64,000 bases of DNA, from NCBI RefSeq assembly GCF_002843315.1, contig NZ_MVDD01000008.1, positions 163,961 through 227,960 on the forward strand, read 5' to 3'. The translations under genes and the position numbers were made by a program. Source of the DNA: Labilibaculum filiforme (lineage in GTDB: Bacteria > Bacteroidota > Bacteroidia > Bacteroidales > Marinifilaceae). Shown in pieces: positions 43,790 through 54,166 of the stretch; positions within the stretch are counted from its first letter, which is position 1; every line of letters begins with the position of its first letter. Under the pieces are notes generated by a model that saw only the letters and a program-made list of their open reading frames with translations, made no database searches and was not told the origin of the DNA.

Positions 43790-45325
43790 TTAGTTAACAA
43801 TCATTAAAACATCATCCTGATCGAAAAGAGAATTAGTAAGTAGTTTTAAGCGTTCTTTTTTCTCTATCGAAGCAGAAGAATTTTTATAAAGAGCCGATTT
43901 TATATGATCTTTCAGCTCTTTCCCTTTTAGTGAAACTAATACTTCTCCTTTTTTTCCAATCATATAGCATAAAGGCCAAACCGCAAGTCCGCCATCAATA
44001 TCATTCTCGAGAAGATGAGGACGATAATCTGTTGGATTCGCTTTTATGATGTTTAGATGATCATTATTTTTAGAAAATACGGCGTGATATATTTTCACAC
44101 TATGAGTGCTTCTGTTTTTCGGAGAATCGTAATTATCTATACTGAAGGTCAAAAAGATGTGATCTTTTGCATCAGCCCAGTCCATTGGAATTATTTTTCC
44201 TTTCAAGCTTGCGTCTGGATCTACACCAGTTTGTTTATTAAGCTTATATTGCGCTAAATTTAAAACATAAACAGGGCGAATAATATTAGGTGGAATCACC
44301 TGAAAAATAGTATCGTTAAAATCTGTTCGAAAGAAAAAGTGGCCTGCTTTTTCGTATTTAGTTCCAAAATCGGTTCCCCGCATAGAGCGCTTGGTGTAAT
44401 TTTTAACTTGTTCTAGTTTTCTAAAACTTGCCAAGGTATCGCCTTTCGTATTTAAAATACCAAGCATTTTATCATCTGTCAGGTTGGTGATATAGGTATT
44501 TTTATCTGGGTTGAAAACAGAAAAATCTCTTTGAAGATCATCTATATAGGAACCAAAAGCTCCATTTGGATATAAAAATTTTTCTGGCTTGTTAATGCCA
44601 TGATTAAGATCGACACAAACTTTACCCAGGCCAGTAATGGCATTGGGGTTTTCAGGATCGAAGGCTAAATTTAATGCCATTTGCTGGTTCGAGCAATCGA
44701 GCTCCATAATCATATTCTGACCGGTTATACTATTTTGGTAATTGTAGAACAAGTTATTGCCACGAGACCACACATTAATTGAACCTCCTACATGAGTATA
44801 ATCACTATAGTAATAACTTACTATATTTTTATCCAGTTCTATCTCAACACCTGTTAACTTGTTTTTAACAACCGAGCGTATATAAGCACCTTTTTTAGAG
44901 TACAAATGAATGCCGTACAAATTAGAAGCAACAATGTATTTATCCATTATATGATACTTTAACTTAAGGTCTCTTGCTACTGTAGAATCGGGTATTGCTT
45001 GCATTTTAATGTATTCAATATCGCTTGCTACATCCGATAGTTTCATTTCTTTACTAGTATCGAGGCTATTGGCAATATCGATAATTTTCGGAGGATGATT
45101 AACATCTACACTTCGAATCTCCTTGAATTGAAAGCCTTTCGGTAATTTGGCGATAGAATCGGCCCCTATTTTTTCTTTTTCCAATCGGATGGATTCTTTT
45201 AGGGCAATTTGTTCTTCTTCGCTAAGAATTTTTTGCGCCAAAGCTTTCTCATTGTTTTTAAGCTTGTTATTCTGACAGGCAAATAGTGCAGAAAGTAAGA
45301 GAATGACTAGAATATGGTTTTTCAT
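43790..45325 (-). CDS. Six-bladed beta-propeller lipoprotein A
   Basis: 511 residues with lipoprotein signal MKNHILVILLLSALFAC. A charged, helical stretch (residues about 20-75) is followed by the propeller start: EMKLSDVASDIEYIKMQ, the pattern typical of 6-bladed beta-propeller (BF3164/DUF4934-like) proteins. Repeated Y-I/V-V-x-N-x-x-G-I-H-L-Y/F-S-K-K-G blades follow. The end has GGLAVWPLCYMIGKKGEVLVSLKG. It is the last gene of the permease operon and a paralogue of 47771-49306; the first about 90 residues of both are almost equal while the rest has diverged. Probably an outer-membrane or periplasmic partner of the transporter. Confidence 0.82.
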   Translation of the reverse strand: MKNHILVILLLSALFACQNNKLKNNEKALAQKILSEEEQIALKESIRLEKEKIGADSIAKLPKGFQFKEIRSVDVNHPPKIIDIANSLDTSKEMKLSDVASDIEYIKMQAIPDSTVARDLKLKYHIMDKYIVASNLYGIHLYSKKGAYIRSVVKNKLTGVEIELDKNIVSYYYSDYTHVGGSINVWSRGNNLFYNYQNSITGQNMIMELDCSNQQMALNLAFDPENPNAITGLGKVCVDLNHGINKPEKFLYPNGAFGSYIDDLQRDFSVFNPDKNTYITNLTDDKMLGILNTKGDTLASFRKLEQVKNYTKRSMRGTDFGTKYEKAGHFFFRTDFNDTIFQVIPPNIIRPVYVLNLAQYKLNKQTGVDPDASLKGKIIPMDWADAKDHIFLTFSIDNYDSPKNRSTHSVKIYHAVFSKNNDHLNIIKANPTDYRPHLLENDIDGGLAVWPLCYMIGKKGEVLVSLKGKELKDHIKSALYKNSSASIEKKERLKLLTNSLFDQDDVLMIVN

Positions 45326-45358
45326 TTTTTTTGATTTGTATCGATAGTTATTTTAGGA

Positions 45359-47760
45359 TTACTCGTACCTCAAACTCTCTACCGGATTTCTTGTAGCCGC
45401 TCTCCACGACTGAAACGAAACGGTAAGCATAGCAATTCCCATGGCGATGATTCCTGCCAAGGCAAAAATCCACCAGCTGAGTTCTGTTTTGTAGGCAAAA
45501 TTTTCGAGCCATTTGTGCATGGCATACCAGGCAATTGGGCAAGCAATCACAAAGGCGATTGCTACCCATTTTAAAAAATCTTTATTTAGCATTGCAATTA
45601 CCTCGTAGGTTTTGGCGCCGTTTACTTTTCGGATTCCTATTTCTTTAACTCTTTGACAAATTGAAAACCAAGAAATGCCAAATATTCCTAGCAAAGCTAT
45701 TAAAACGGTAAGTGCAGAGAATAGGCTGGTAATGTTCTTAAGACGGATTTCTTGTTGGTATTCTCTATTTAAAATATCATCGAAAAACTGGTAGGAGAAA
45801 TCTCTTTGGTCGCGATGTTTCTGATAAATTTTCTTTATGAACAGAATTGTTTCTTTGAAGTTATTCGCCTGAATATTTATATTCATGGTCATGATATTTT
45901 CAGGGGAATTTGTTAATACCAATGGGCCAATGGGGTAGTGCAAGGGTTTAAAATGAAAATCTTTCACTACCCCCACAATTATATTATCATCTATTCGCTG
46001 ACCAATCGGATCTGAAAAGCCAAATAATTTTTCTGCAGTTTGATTGATTACAATTGGGAATATTACGCTTTCATTGGTAAGGTTCTTTTCATTTTTTGCT
46101 GATTTACGCATTTCTTCCCAGTAGTCATCATAGTTCATTTGAAGGAATTTACCCTGCACCAGTTCCAAACCATAGTTATTCGCAAAATCTTGATCGACAC
46201 AAAATACAGAGGCCTTAACACTATCCAATAAACCTTGATGATTGAGGGCGTAAGTGGTTTCCCATCCACAGTTTACCGGAGCATAACTACTTGCCGAAAC
46301 ACTGATGATATTGGGATTTTGAAGCAATTCATTTTTGAATGCGCTACTATCGTACCATAAACCAGTTGGTACAATTATCATGTTCTGGTGATTAATTCCC
46401 AACTCCTTAGACTGCATGTAATTTAATTGTTTTATAATACCGGCAGAAATAGCTAAGGAAAATATAGCAATTGCAAATTGAATGATAATAAGGAAACTAA
46501 AAAAGCTCATTTTAGAACTGCTTGATTTTCTCTTTTGAAAAATAGAAATAGGTTGAAGTTTAGAAAAATAAAATGAGGGATAAATGCTAGCTAAAAGAGC
46601 CGTAATTACGGTTATTACAATAAGGTTTAAAATAAGTTTGCCAGATAAATGGAAAGATAGATTTTGGCCAATTATATTTATAAACCATGGTAGTAGCAAC
46701 CAGCACAATAGTAAAGCCAAAAAAGCAGCTGCGAAGGTTTGTAAAAGAGAATTTCCTATGAACTGAAAAATTAGATGCTTTCTTTTTGCTCCATTAATTT
46801 TCTGAATGCCTATCTGTATTGCTTGTTCAGAGGAAATAGCTGTTGTAAGAATCGAGAAATTCAAGATAACCATCCATAAAATAAGCAAGGAAAGACCAGT
46901 GAAAATCCAGACATATTTACTACTACTTATATTTTTATCAATAAGACCTGGGGTATAATCGGAATGTAAATGAATATCGGCCAAGGGCTGAAAGATAAGC
47001 TTGTCTGTTTTGTTGGTGTACCTTCCGATATGATTGCTAACCCGAGAAAGGAACGATTCCTCAATATTTGCATTTTCGGCTAGTTTAATATAGGTTCTAA
47101 CCCAATAGGAATTGGTCCAAAGCTTTTTACTATTTCGGTAACCATTACTATAGTTTTCTGAAATTATGTAGTCAAAGCTGATGTGACTATTTTCGGGAAT
47201 ACGCACCACAGCACTTATTGTATAGGTCTCCTTTTCATATTTGTCGCTAATGATTTGTTTTCCAAGAGCAGACTCGTTTCCAAATAGTTTTTTAGCACTT
47301 GCTTCTGAAAGAATAACATTTGCACGATCATTAAAAACAGTTTCAGGATTTCCTTCGAGAAAATTAAAACCAGAAAAAATTTTAAAAAAATCATCATTAA
47401 CAAAGCATTTTCTTGCTTCAATCTTTTCGTTTATATTTTCCCGGTAAAGAGGCGAATCTTCGGAGGAGTAACTGATAAAGGTGGCGGCTTCAATTTGTGG
47501 GTAATCTGCTTTAAGCGTGGAAGCAAGAGGCTGATAAGAGTTTGCCGATTTTACAATTTGATCCCCTTGCTTTGATAAGGTGAGAACACGATAATTTTGT
47601 TGTAATCAGCGTGAAATTTGTCATGACTTAACTCATTAAACACCCAAATGTACATCAATAAAGCGGCTAAAATTCCAATGGTAAATCCGGAAAAGGTAAT
47701 TAAAGAGAATACAATTCTCTTTCTGAAAGATCGAAATATGAATTTGAGGCTTTGTTGCAT
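45359..47760 (-). pseudogene. FtsX/MacB-type ABC permease, frameshifted
   Basis: About 800 codons when joined. From 47760 the frame reads MQQSLKFIFRSFRKRIVFSLIT ... FHADYNKI and then goes wrong. One missing base near 47591-47598 separates it from RVLTLSKQGDQIVKSANS, where related permeases have K-I-Y-R-V. The second frame then stays open to 45359 and ends with the family tail NPVESLRYE. It contains the periplasmic MacB-like domains and eight membrane segments in two blocks. Either a recent mutation or a missing base in the assembly. The 3' end (45359-45650) is nearly the same as those of other permeases here. Confidence 0.85.
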
Positions 47761-47770
47761 TGCTTGGATA

Positions 47771-49306
47771 TTATTGAACGAGCATTAAAATATTATCTTG
47801 ATCGGAGCATGTGTTTGCTAACTGTTGCAATGCTTCTTTTTTCTGAATTGGAGCGCTTGAGTTTTTAAATTCCAGCGATAGAACATGATCTTTTACATCA
47901 GAACCTTTTAAAGAAATCATTATCTCGCCTTTTTTATTGATCATGTAGGATTCTGGCCAAACGGAGATTCCGCCATCAACATCATTTTCCAATAGGTTTA
48001 CATCATAGTTTGTAGGATCTGATTCTAGAATATCCAAGTGCTGTGTTTTTTTCGAGTACAATGCATGGTAGATTTCGACGCTTTTATTTTTTCTGTTTCG
48101 TGGGCTATCCGTATTATTTTTAATGAATCGTAAAAAAACATAATCTTTCGCATCGGCCCAGTCTTTTGGTATTATTTTACCCGTAAGATCGTAATCAGGA
48201 TCAAGTCCATTTTGCTTACTCACTTTATATTGTCCTAAATTAAGAACGTAGATTGGTTGTATTTGATTGGGAGGTGTTAGTTTAAAAATAGTATCGTTAA
48301 AATCGGATCGAAAGCAAAAATTTCCATCCTTTTCATATTGACATCCAAAATCAGCTCCTCGAATTAGCTCTTTTGTGTAATTTTTTAGTTGCTCGAATTT
48401 TTTAAAACAGGCTAAGGTATCCCCTTTGGTATTTAGTATTGCGTACATATTTTCGTTATCCAATTTTTCGATGTAGGTGTTTTTATCCGGATTAAAAACA
48501 TCGAATTGTTTGTAAAAATAACCGATAGGAGCAATGGTCATTCCATTTGGATATAAAGGTTTTTCGGGTTCGTTTTTTCCATGATTAATATCGATGCAAA
48601 CTTTCCCAAGACCATTTATTACATTTGGATTTTCAGGATCGAAGCTTGAATTTTGAGCAATCTGTTTTTGCGAACAGTCCAATTCCATAATAAGGTTTTG
48701 TCCGGTGATGCTATTCGTATAGTTGTAATAGAATTGATCTCCTCGAGCCCACACATTGGTTGTAGCTCCTTTTTGAGTGTAATCGGCGTAGGTAATTATT
48801 ACTGCATTTCTTTCCGAATCAAATTTAACACCAGTTAATTCATTTTTAACGATGGTTTTTACAAACGCTCCTTTATTTGAAAACAAATGAATTCCATAAA
48901 TATTAACTCCTACGATATAATTATTCATCATGTAATATTTGAATCCTAGATCGTTCGGAATGCTAGCGTCCGGAACAGCCTCCATTCTGATGTAATCAAT
49001 CTTGTTCGAAACGGCTGAAAGTTTTAAGGATTTCGCTTGACCTAAACGATTCGCGATATCGATAATTTTCGGAGGATGATTAACATCTACACTTCGATTC
49101 TCTTCAAATCGAAAGCCTTTCGGTAATTTGGCGATAGAATCGGCCCATATTTTTTCTTTTTCCAATCGGATAGATTCTTTTAGGGCAATTTGGTCTTCTT
49201 CACTAAGAATTTTTTGCGCCAAATCTTTCTCATTGTTTTTAAGCTTGTTATTCTGACAGGCAAACAATGCGGAAAGTAAGAGAATGACTAGAATATGGTT
49301 TTTCAT
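47771..49306 (-). CDS. Six-bladed beta-propeller lipoprotein B
   Basis: 511 residues, exactly the length of its paralogue at 43790-45325. The signal peptide and the following helical part (LKNNEKDLAQKILSEEDQIA) match with few changes, then the propeller begins at LKLSAVSNKIDYIRMEAVPD and similarity falls. Conserved blade phrases are NYIVGVNIYGIHLFSNKGAFV, INGLGKVCIDINHGKNEP and GGISVWPESYMINKKGEIMISLKG. It lies between two permease genes, 10 bp upstream of the frameshifted one. An extracytoplasmic accessory lipoprotein of the transporter is the best guess. Confidence 0.82.
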   Translation of the reverse strand: MKNHILVILLLSALFACQNNKLKNNEKDLAQKILSEEDQIALKESIRLEKEKIWADSIAKLPKGFRFEENRSVDVNHPPKIIDIANRLGQAKSLKLSAVSNKIDYIRMEAVPDASIPNDLGFKYYMMNNYIVGVNIYGIHLFSNKGAFVKTIVKNELTGVKFDSERNAVIITYADYTQKGATTNVWARGDQFYYNYTNSITGQNLIMELDCSQKQIAQNSSFDPENPNVINGLGKVCIDINHGKNEPEKPLYPNGMTIAPIGYFYKQFDVFNPDKNTYIEKLDNENMYAILNTKGDTLACFKKFEQLKNYTKELIRGADFGCQYEKDGNFCFRSDFNDTIFKLTPPNQIQPIYVLNLGQYKVSKQNGLDPDYDLTGKIIPKDWADAKDYVFLRFIKNNTDSPRNRKNKSVEIYHALYSKKTQHLDILESDPTNYDVNLLENDVDGGISVWPESYMINKKGEIMISLKGSDVKDHVLSLEFKNSSAPIQKKEALQQLANTCSDQDNILMLVQ

Positions 49307-49347
49307 TTATTTAGTTTTTTTGATTGATATCGATATTTATTTTAGGA

Positions 49348-51696
49348 TTACTCGTACCTCAAACTTTCCACCGGGTTTTTCGTTGCAGCTCTCCACGACT
49401 GAAACGAAACGGTAAGCAGAGCAATTCCCAGGGCAATGATTCCTGCTAAAGCAAAAATCCACCAGCTGAGTTCTGTTTTGTAGGCAAAATTTTCGAGCCA
49501 TTTGTGCATGGCATACCAGGCAATGGGACAAGCAATAAGAAATGCAATGACTACCCATTTTGCAAACTCTTTGTTTAGCATTTTGATGATCTCGTAGGTT
49601 TTGGCACCATTTACTTTTCGGATTCCGATTTCTTTGGTGCGATCGTGACATATAAATACGCTTAGACCAAGAAGTCCGAATAATGCTAGTAAAACACACC
49701 ATATCGTTAAAAATTCAATAAAATGAGCTATTTTTTCTTCTTTGGAATATAGATTATTCAGTTCATCATCCAGAAATTGCACTTCCACTTTATTTACAGA
49801 ATCAAATTCCTCTGCAACATTATTGATATATCTAAAGATCTCGCTGTAATTTCCTGGTTTTAAGCGCAACATCAAAATGTTCTTTCTTCCGACATCATCA
49901 GTTAACCAAAACTGCATGGGTTCTATTTCTTCTTGGAGACTAGAAAAATTAAAATTCTTTGCTACCCCAACAATTTCACCAGTAAAATCAAAACCTCCCA
50001 TTTTTCTCTCCAATGGTTTATCCCAGCAAAATTGTTCAACCGCTTTTTCATTTAAAATAAACTTATTATTATCTGAATATGAACCACCAATAAAAGCTCG
50101 TCCTTCACTAATTTGGATCTTGAAAAAATCTAAAAAACGATTGTCAATAGGCCAACACTTAAGCTCTACATATTGGCCATCAATTTCTCTTCCCCAGCCC
50201 ATTCCAACATGACCTGGAATAAAATTGGAATAAGTATAATCAACAATTCGATCATGCTTTAATAATTCATTTCCAAGAGTCTCATGATGATTTCTTAAAT
50301 CATTTGTTGTTTTTAGAAAAACAACATGTTCCTTCTCTATTCCAATATCAAAATTTTTCCAATAATTAATTTGCTTCTCAATGGTTACAGCAGAAATAAT
50401 TAAGCCTATTGTAAATATAAATTGTACAATTACCAATGTATTTCTGAGCATCTTTTTTTTGCCCTTAAAGAAGGCTTTGCCCTTTAACGTTTCCGAAATT
50501 GGTGCTGATGTGATATAGCGTGCAGGATATAAACTCGATAAAACTCCAAAAAATAGAGCTGAAAGGAAAAACCAAACAAAAAACAGAGGCCGTGATTTGA
50601 GTGACAAACCTTGAATTTCGAAAAAACTTTCGATTGAAGAAAAAATAAGAAAATGTATACCGATAGCCAATATAATTGACACTATTGATAGTAAAACAGA
50701 CTCAGCTACAACTTGAAATCTAGCTCCAAGTTTTTTTTCACCCAAAATTTGCTGAACTGATAAAGCTTTAGCCCTCTTTGCAGCTTGAGATGTAGAAAAA
50801 TTGACGAAATTAACAAAGCCCATAAGTAAAACCATGAAGCCCAATAAGGTGAAAATATCGAGAATTAATCGACTTGCTTTTCCCAGCTTAGATGACACGT
50901 AATGTAAATCGTTTAATGGTCTTAAAATTAAAGGTTCTTGATTAGGGTAGCGCTCCTTAATTCCATCCAGTTTTTCTTTAAAAACATCAATCTCAGATAT
51001 TTTCTTAACCAATGCTTCAAGATTAACACCTTCGTGAGTCTGAATAAATACGTTAAAACTCCATTCTGACCAACTTTTCGTGAATTTGTATTTTCCTTTA
51101 CTATCACGAGTTAAAGTCTCAAATGAAATAAAACAATCAGATTGAAAACTTGAATTTATAGGAAGATCTTTCATAATACCCGAAACCTTAAGTTGGGTGC
51201 CACGGATTGTAAGAATACGCCCACTAGCATTTTCTTCACCAAAAAGTTTTTTACTTAAAGATTCTGTAATAACAACACTACCCGCTTCACTCAAAGCAAT
51301 ATCCTTATTACCATATAGCAAAGGGAAACTAAACATGCTTAAAAATTTCTCGCCAGCATAAAAAGAAATAGCCGAAACAGACTCATTTTTAATCTCCATT
51401 TCTGGTGTATAAACTTTAGATTCCACACCTCCCCAAAATGGACTCACAGCATCTACCTCAGGAACATTCTCTCGGATAACCTCAGCAGTAATAGCAGGAA
51501 TAAAGGAAGAATAACTCGTCTCTACACGGTATATTGAAGCTCCATTGGCATGAAAATTATCAAAGCTTTTCTCAAAGGAAACATAAAGACTTATAATAAT
51601 AATGCATGAAAAAGCTGTTACCAAACTTAATATGGTAAATATAGAGGCCGTTTTATATTTTAATATCGACCTGAAAATGTGTTTAATTTGCTGCAT
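49348..51696 (-). CDS. FtsX/MacB-type ABC transporter permease
   Basis: 782 residues, double the size of a simple MacB permease core. TM1 (about residues 18-42) is followed by a periplasmic MacB_PCD-like domain, three TM helices (about 280-400), a further TM near 425, a second periplasmic domain and three C-terminal helices. C-terminal family motif: KEIGIRKVNGAKTYEIIKMLN and the end NPVESLRYE. The tail sequence is shared at DNA level with other permeases of the operon. It lacks its own ATPase; the only ATPase is at 61524-62216. Likely transports or mechanically releases a peptide, lipid or lipoprotein. Confidence 0.88.
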   Translation of the reverse strand: MQQIKHIFRSILKYKTASIFTILSLVTAFSCIIIISLYVSFEKSFDNFHANGASIYRVETSYSSFIPAITAEVIRENVPEVDAVSPFWGGVESKVYTPEMEIKNESVSAISFYAGEKFLSMFSFPLLYGNKDIALSEAGSVVITESLSKKLFGEENASGRILTIRGTQLKVSGIMKDLPINSSFQSDCFISFETLTRDSKGKYKFTKSWSEWSFNVFIQTHEGVNLEALVKKISEIDVFKEKLDGIKERYPNQEPLILRPLNDLHYVSSKLGKASRLILDIFTLLGFMVLLMGFVNFVNFSTSQAAKRAKALSVQQILGEKKLGARFQVVAESVLLSIVSIILAIGIHFLIFSSIESFFEIQGLSLKSRPLFFVWFFLSALFFGVLSSLYPARYITSAPISETLKGKAFFKGKKKMLRNTLVIVQFIFTIGLIISAVTIEKQINYWKNFDIGIEKEHVVFLKTTNDLRNHHETLGNELLKHDRIVDYTYSNFIPGHVGMGWGREIDGQYVELKCWPIDNRFLDFFKIQISEGRAFIGGSYSDNNKFILNEKAVEQFCWDKPLERKMGGFDFTGEIVGVAKNFNFSSLQEEIEPMQFWLTDDVGRKNILMLRLKPGNYSEIFRYINNVAEEFDSVNKVEVQFLDDELNNLYSKEEKIAHFIEFLTIWCVLLALFGLLGLSVFICHDRTKEIGIRKVNGAKTYEIIKMLNKEFAKWVVIAFLIACPIAWYAMHKWLENFAYKTELSWWIFALAGIIALGIALLTVSFQSWRAATKNPVESLRYE

Positions 51697-51728
51697 ATCT
51701 TGAATCTATTAAGTTTTAATCATCATTT

Positions 51729-54128
51729 TTACTCATATCTCAAACTCTCCACCGGATTTCGGCGTGCATTTCGAGTGAAATTTATGACCGTTACTAGAGC
51801 TACAAGTAAAAGAATGATCAAACTACATATGAAAAATATCCACCAATGTAAAGGGAGTTTATAAGCAAAATTCTGCATCCACAAGTTAGCTGTAAACCAA
51901 GCTCCTAAAGCACCAAGTAATACAGCAGGAACAGCCAGAATCTCAATATCCCACAAGAAGACCTTTAGAAGACTTGAAAATTTAGCTCCGTTTATTCTGC
52001 GAATAGCCAATTCTTTACGACGTCTTACCGCCTCGTTGGAAGTATAGCCTAATAGTCCAATAATTGTAATGAGTAAGATTATTGTACTACCTGCCACCAT
52101 TGCATTTCGAAATCCACGTTGTTGCGTATAGCCTTTTTCTTGCTGTATTTCAAGACTCTTTATATCGGCATCTCTATAAGGTAAAGCAGTATTAAATACC
52201 TCTCTTATTTTATCCATTACTCTAGCTTGAGTATTCGGATAGGTTTTCACCAATATGTTGAATGAATAGGATGGATATTTGATAGCTGTTTTTATAAAAT
52301 TAGATTCAGATCTATAGAAAAATACGGCAGGACGTATATCTGGATCAGCCTTAGAGCCTATTGTGAAATCCGAAAAAACACCCTTAATAATTGTGCTCCC
52401 ATGTTCACTAATCACTATTTGTTTACCAACCACACCTTCATTCCATGCATTGTGCATTTGAAGTAGTTTAGCACCTTTCTTACTAATTAGCACATCACCT
52501 TCAAGAGTTGTTTCCTCAGAAAACACCTGTCCTTCTGTTACTTGTATATTTAGTATGGACAAATAACTATCGTCAACAGCATAAAAATCTGCAATGTTGA
52601 ATAAATCTCTTTGTCCATCCTGAGATAGAATGTTATTTCCAGATTTGGAGTCGCATGGCAATGTTGCTCCAAGTCCAATTTTTTCAATTTCAGGCATCGA
52701 TCTTAATTCGTGTAATACACTAGCTATTTTACTTCCATCCATACCGCTAGTTGATCCATAAAAAACACCTTTGGCTTGATAACCATGAGAACTATTTTTC
52801 ATGTTATTGTATTGCAAACTAACAATAACCAGCATCGATAAAATAAAAGAAGCGCCTATAAACTGGAAGGCTAATAAAATCAATTTCCAACTGTTCTTTT
52901 TTTGTTGATAGTAACGAAAAGCATTAGCTACAGGAATACGGGAGAAAAAACGAGCTGGCAAGTAACTCATTAGAATAAGCATAAATATCAATATGCCCAT
53001 TAAAGGCAAAATAACATAGGGATTTAAAACGGATTGCAATTTATGCCCAACTTGTTGCTCGGCTACTGGTTGTAATACTATAATCAGAATAAAAGCTACG
53101 ATTAAGGATAGGAGAAATAGAAGGGCTGACTCAGAAAAAATAATTTGTTGCAAATGGCGAGAATGAGCTCCAAAGGTTTTATAGATTGCCGATGATTTTG
53201 ACCTTTTTACCAGCACGCTTAGTGTGAGTAGAATATAGTTTAATAAAGAAACAAATAAAACCGAAAATGCAATTGTACTTAGAATTAAAATAATGTCTTT
53301 TAGGGTTTCTGTATAAACTTCCTGAATGGGTTTAAGTGAATATTTCAAAACAAATCCATCGTCTTGAGCCTCAATTTTTCTAATATCCTGATGTACTTCT
53401 TGCATTTTTCTAACTGCAGAAGCTAGATTTTCTGGTTTAACCCCTGGAGCTAGTTTAACACAGGAGAAATAACGATCATTTCCAAGCCAATTATCAGAGC
53501 CATCCCACATAAAATAGCTTGTTGAAACCATTGATATTAATACGTCGTATTTGTAATTCGTGTTTTCTGGCAAAGCTTCAAATATACCTTCAATCGTTAA
53601 CTTACCACCTGGATATTCTTTCAATTCAATAGCTTGCCCAATAACATCGCCACCTATACGAGTAGCAATTTTATTCGAAATCATACATTTCATAGGCGAT
53701 TTGAGAATTTCCACAGGATTTCCCTTAAGCATAGGTCTAGGTAATACTTCGAAGAGATGTTCATCTGCCAAAACAAACTTAGCCTCGTAGCTTTTCTTGT
53801 TTTCGGTGTAAAATATTGATGAACCTATAGAATTTAATCGCGTTGCAGCTTCTACTCCTGGCACCTCTGCTTTTAAACCCGGAGCAATTGCACCACTAAC
53901 TTGATTAGCACTTTCCAATTTATCTTTAGACTTCTCTGCTTTGTAATTTTCAGCGACAACATAAATACGATCCGAATCGGGATAAAAACTATCGAAACTG
54001 TGATAATAGAATACCTCAGATAAAAGTAAAATACCAAAAGCCAAACCTGTAGCTAAGGAGACTATACGGGCGACACTGTGATCACCCTTTAAAAATAAGC
54101 GTCGAAATGCAAGTTTTAAAAACATCAT
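51729..54128 (-). CDS. FtsX/MacB-type ABC permease (divergent tail)
   Basis: 799 residues, the same two-block layout (TM, periplasmic domain, three TM, TM, periplasmic domain, three TM). The segment ELAIRRINGAKFSSLLKVFLW replaces the usual KEIGIRKVNGAKTYE, and PLHWWIFFICSLIILLL replaces ELSWWIFALAGIIA. Only the last about 30 bp (ending NPVESLRYE) match its sisters at DNA level. So this member escaped the homogenisation seen in the others. It sits in the middle of the operon with a 32-bp gap to the next gene. Confidence 0.87.
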   Translation of the reverse strand: MMFLKLAFRRLFLKGDHSVARIVSLATGLAFGILLLSEVFYYHSFDSFYPDSDRIYVVAENYKAEKSKDKLESANQVSGAIAPGLKAEVPGVEAATRLNSIGSSIFYTENKKSYEAKFVLADEHLFEVLPRPMLKGNPVEILKSPMKCMISNKIATRIGGDVIGQAIELKEYPGGKLTIEGIFEALPENTNYKYDVLISMVSTSYFMWDGSDNWLGNDRYFSCVKLAPGVKPENLASAVRKMQEVHQDIRKIEAQDDGFVLKYSLKPIQEVYTETLKDIILILSTIAFSVLFVSLLNYILLTLSVLVKRSKSSAIYKTFGAHSRHLQQIIFSESALLFLLSLIVAFILIIVLQPVAEQQVGHKLQSVLNPYVILPLMGILIFMLILMSYLPARFFSRIPVANAFRYYQQKKNSWKLILLAFQFIGASFILSMLVIVSLQYNNMKNSSHGYQAKGVFYGSTSGMDGSKIASVLHELRSMPEIEKIGLGATLPCDSKSGNNILSQDGQRDLFNIADFYAVDDSYLSILNIQVTEGQVFSEETTLEGDVLISKKGAKLLQMHNAWNEGVVGKQIVISEHGSTIIKGVFSDFTIGSKADPDIRPAVFFYRSESNFIKTAIKYPSYSFNILVKTYPNTQARVMDKIREVFNTALPYRDADIKSLEIQQEKGYTQQRGFRNAMVAGSTIILLITIIGLLGYTSNEAVRRRKELAIRRINGAKFSSLLKVFLWDIEILAVPAVLLGALGAWFTANLWMQNFAYKLPLHWWIFFICSLIILLLVALVTVINFTRNARRNPVESLRYE

Positions 54129-54166
54129 AATTTGTCATTTGTTTTTCAATAGAATTTCTATATTCA

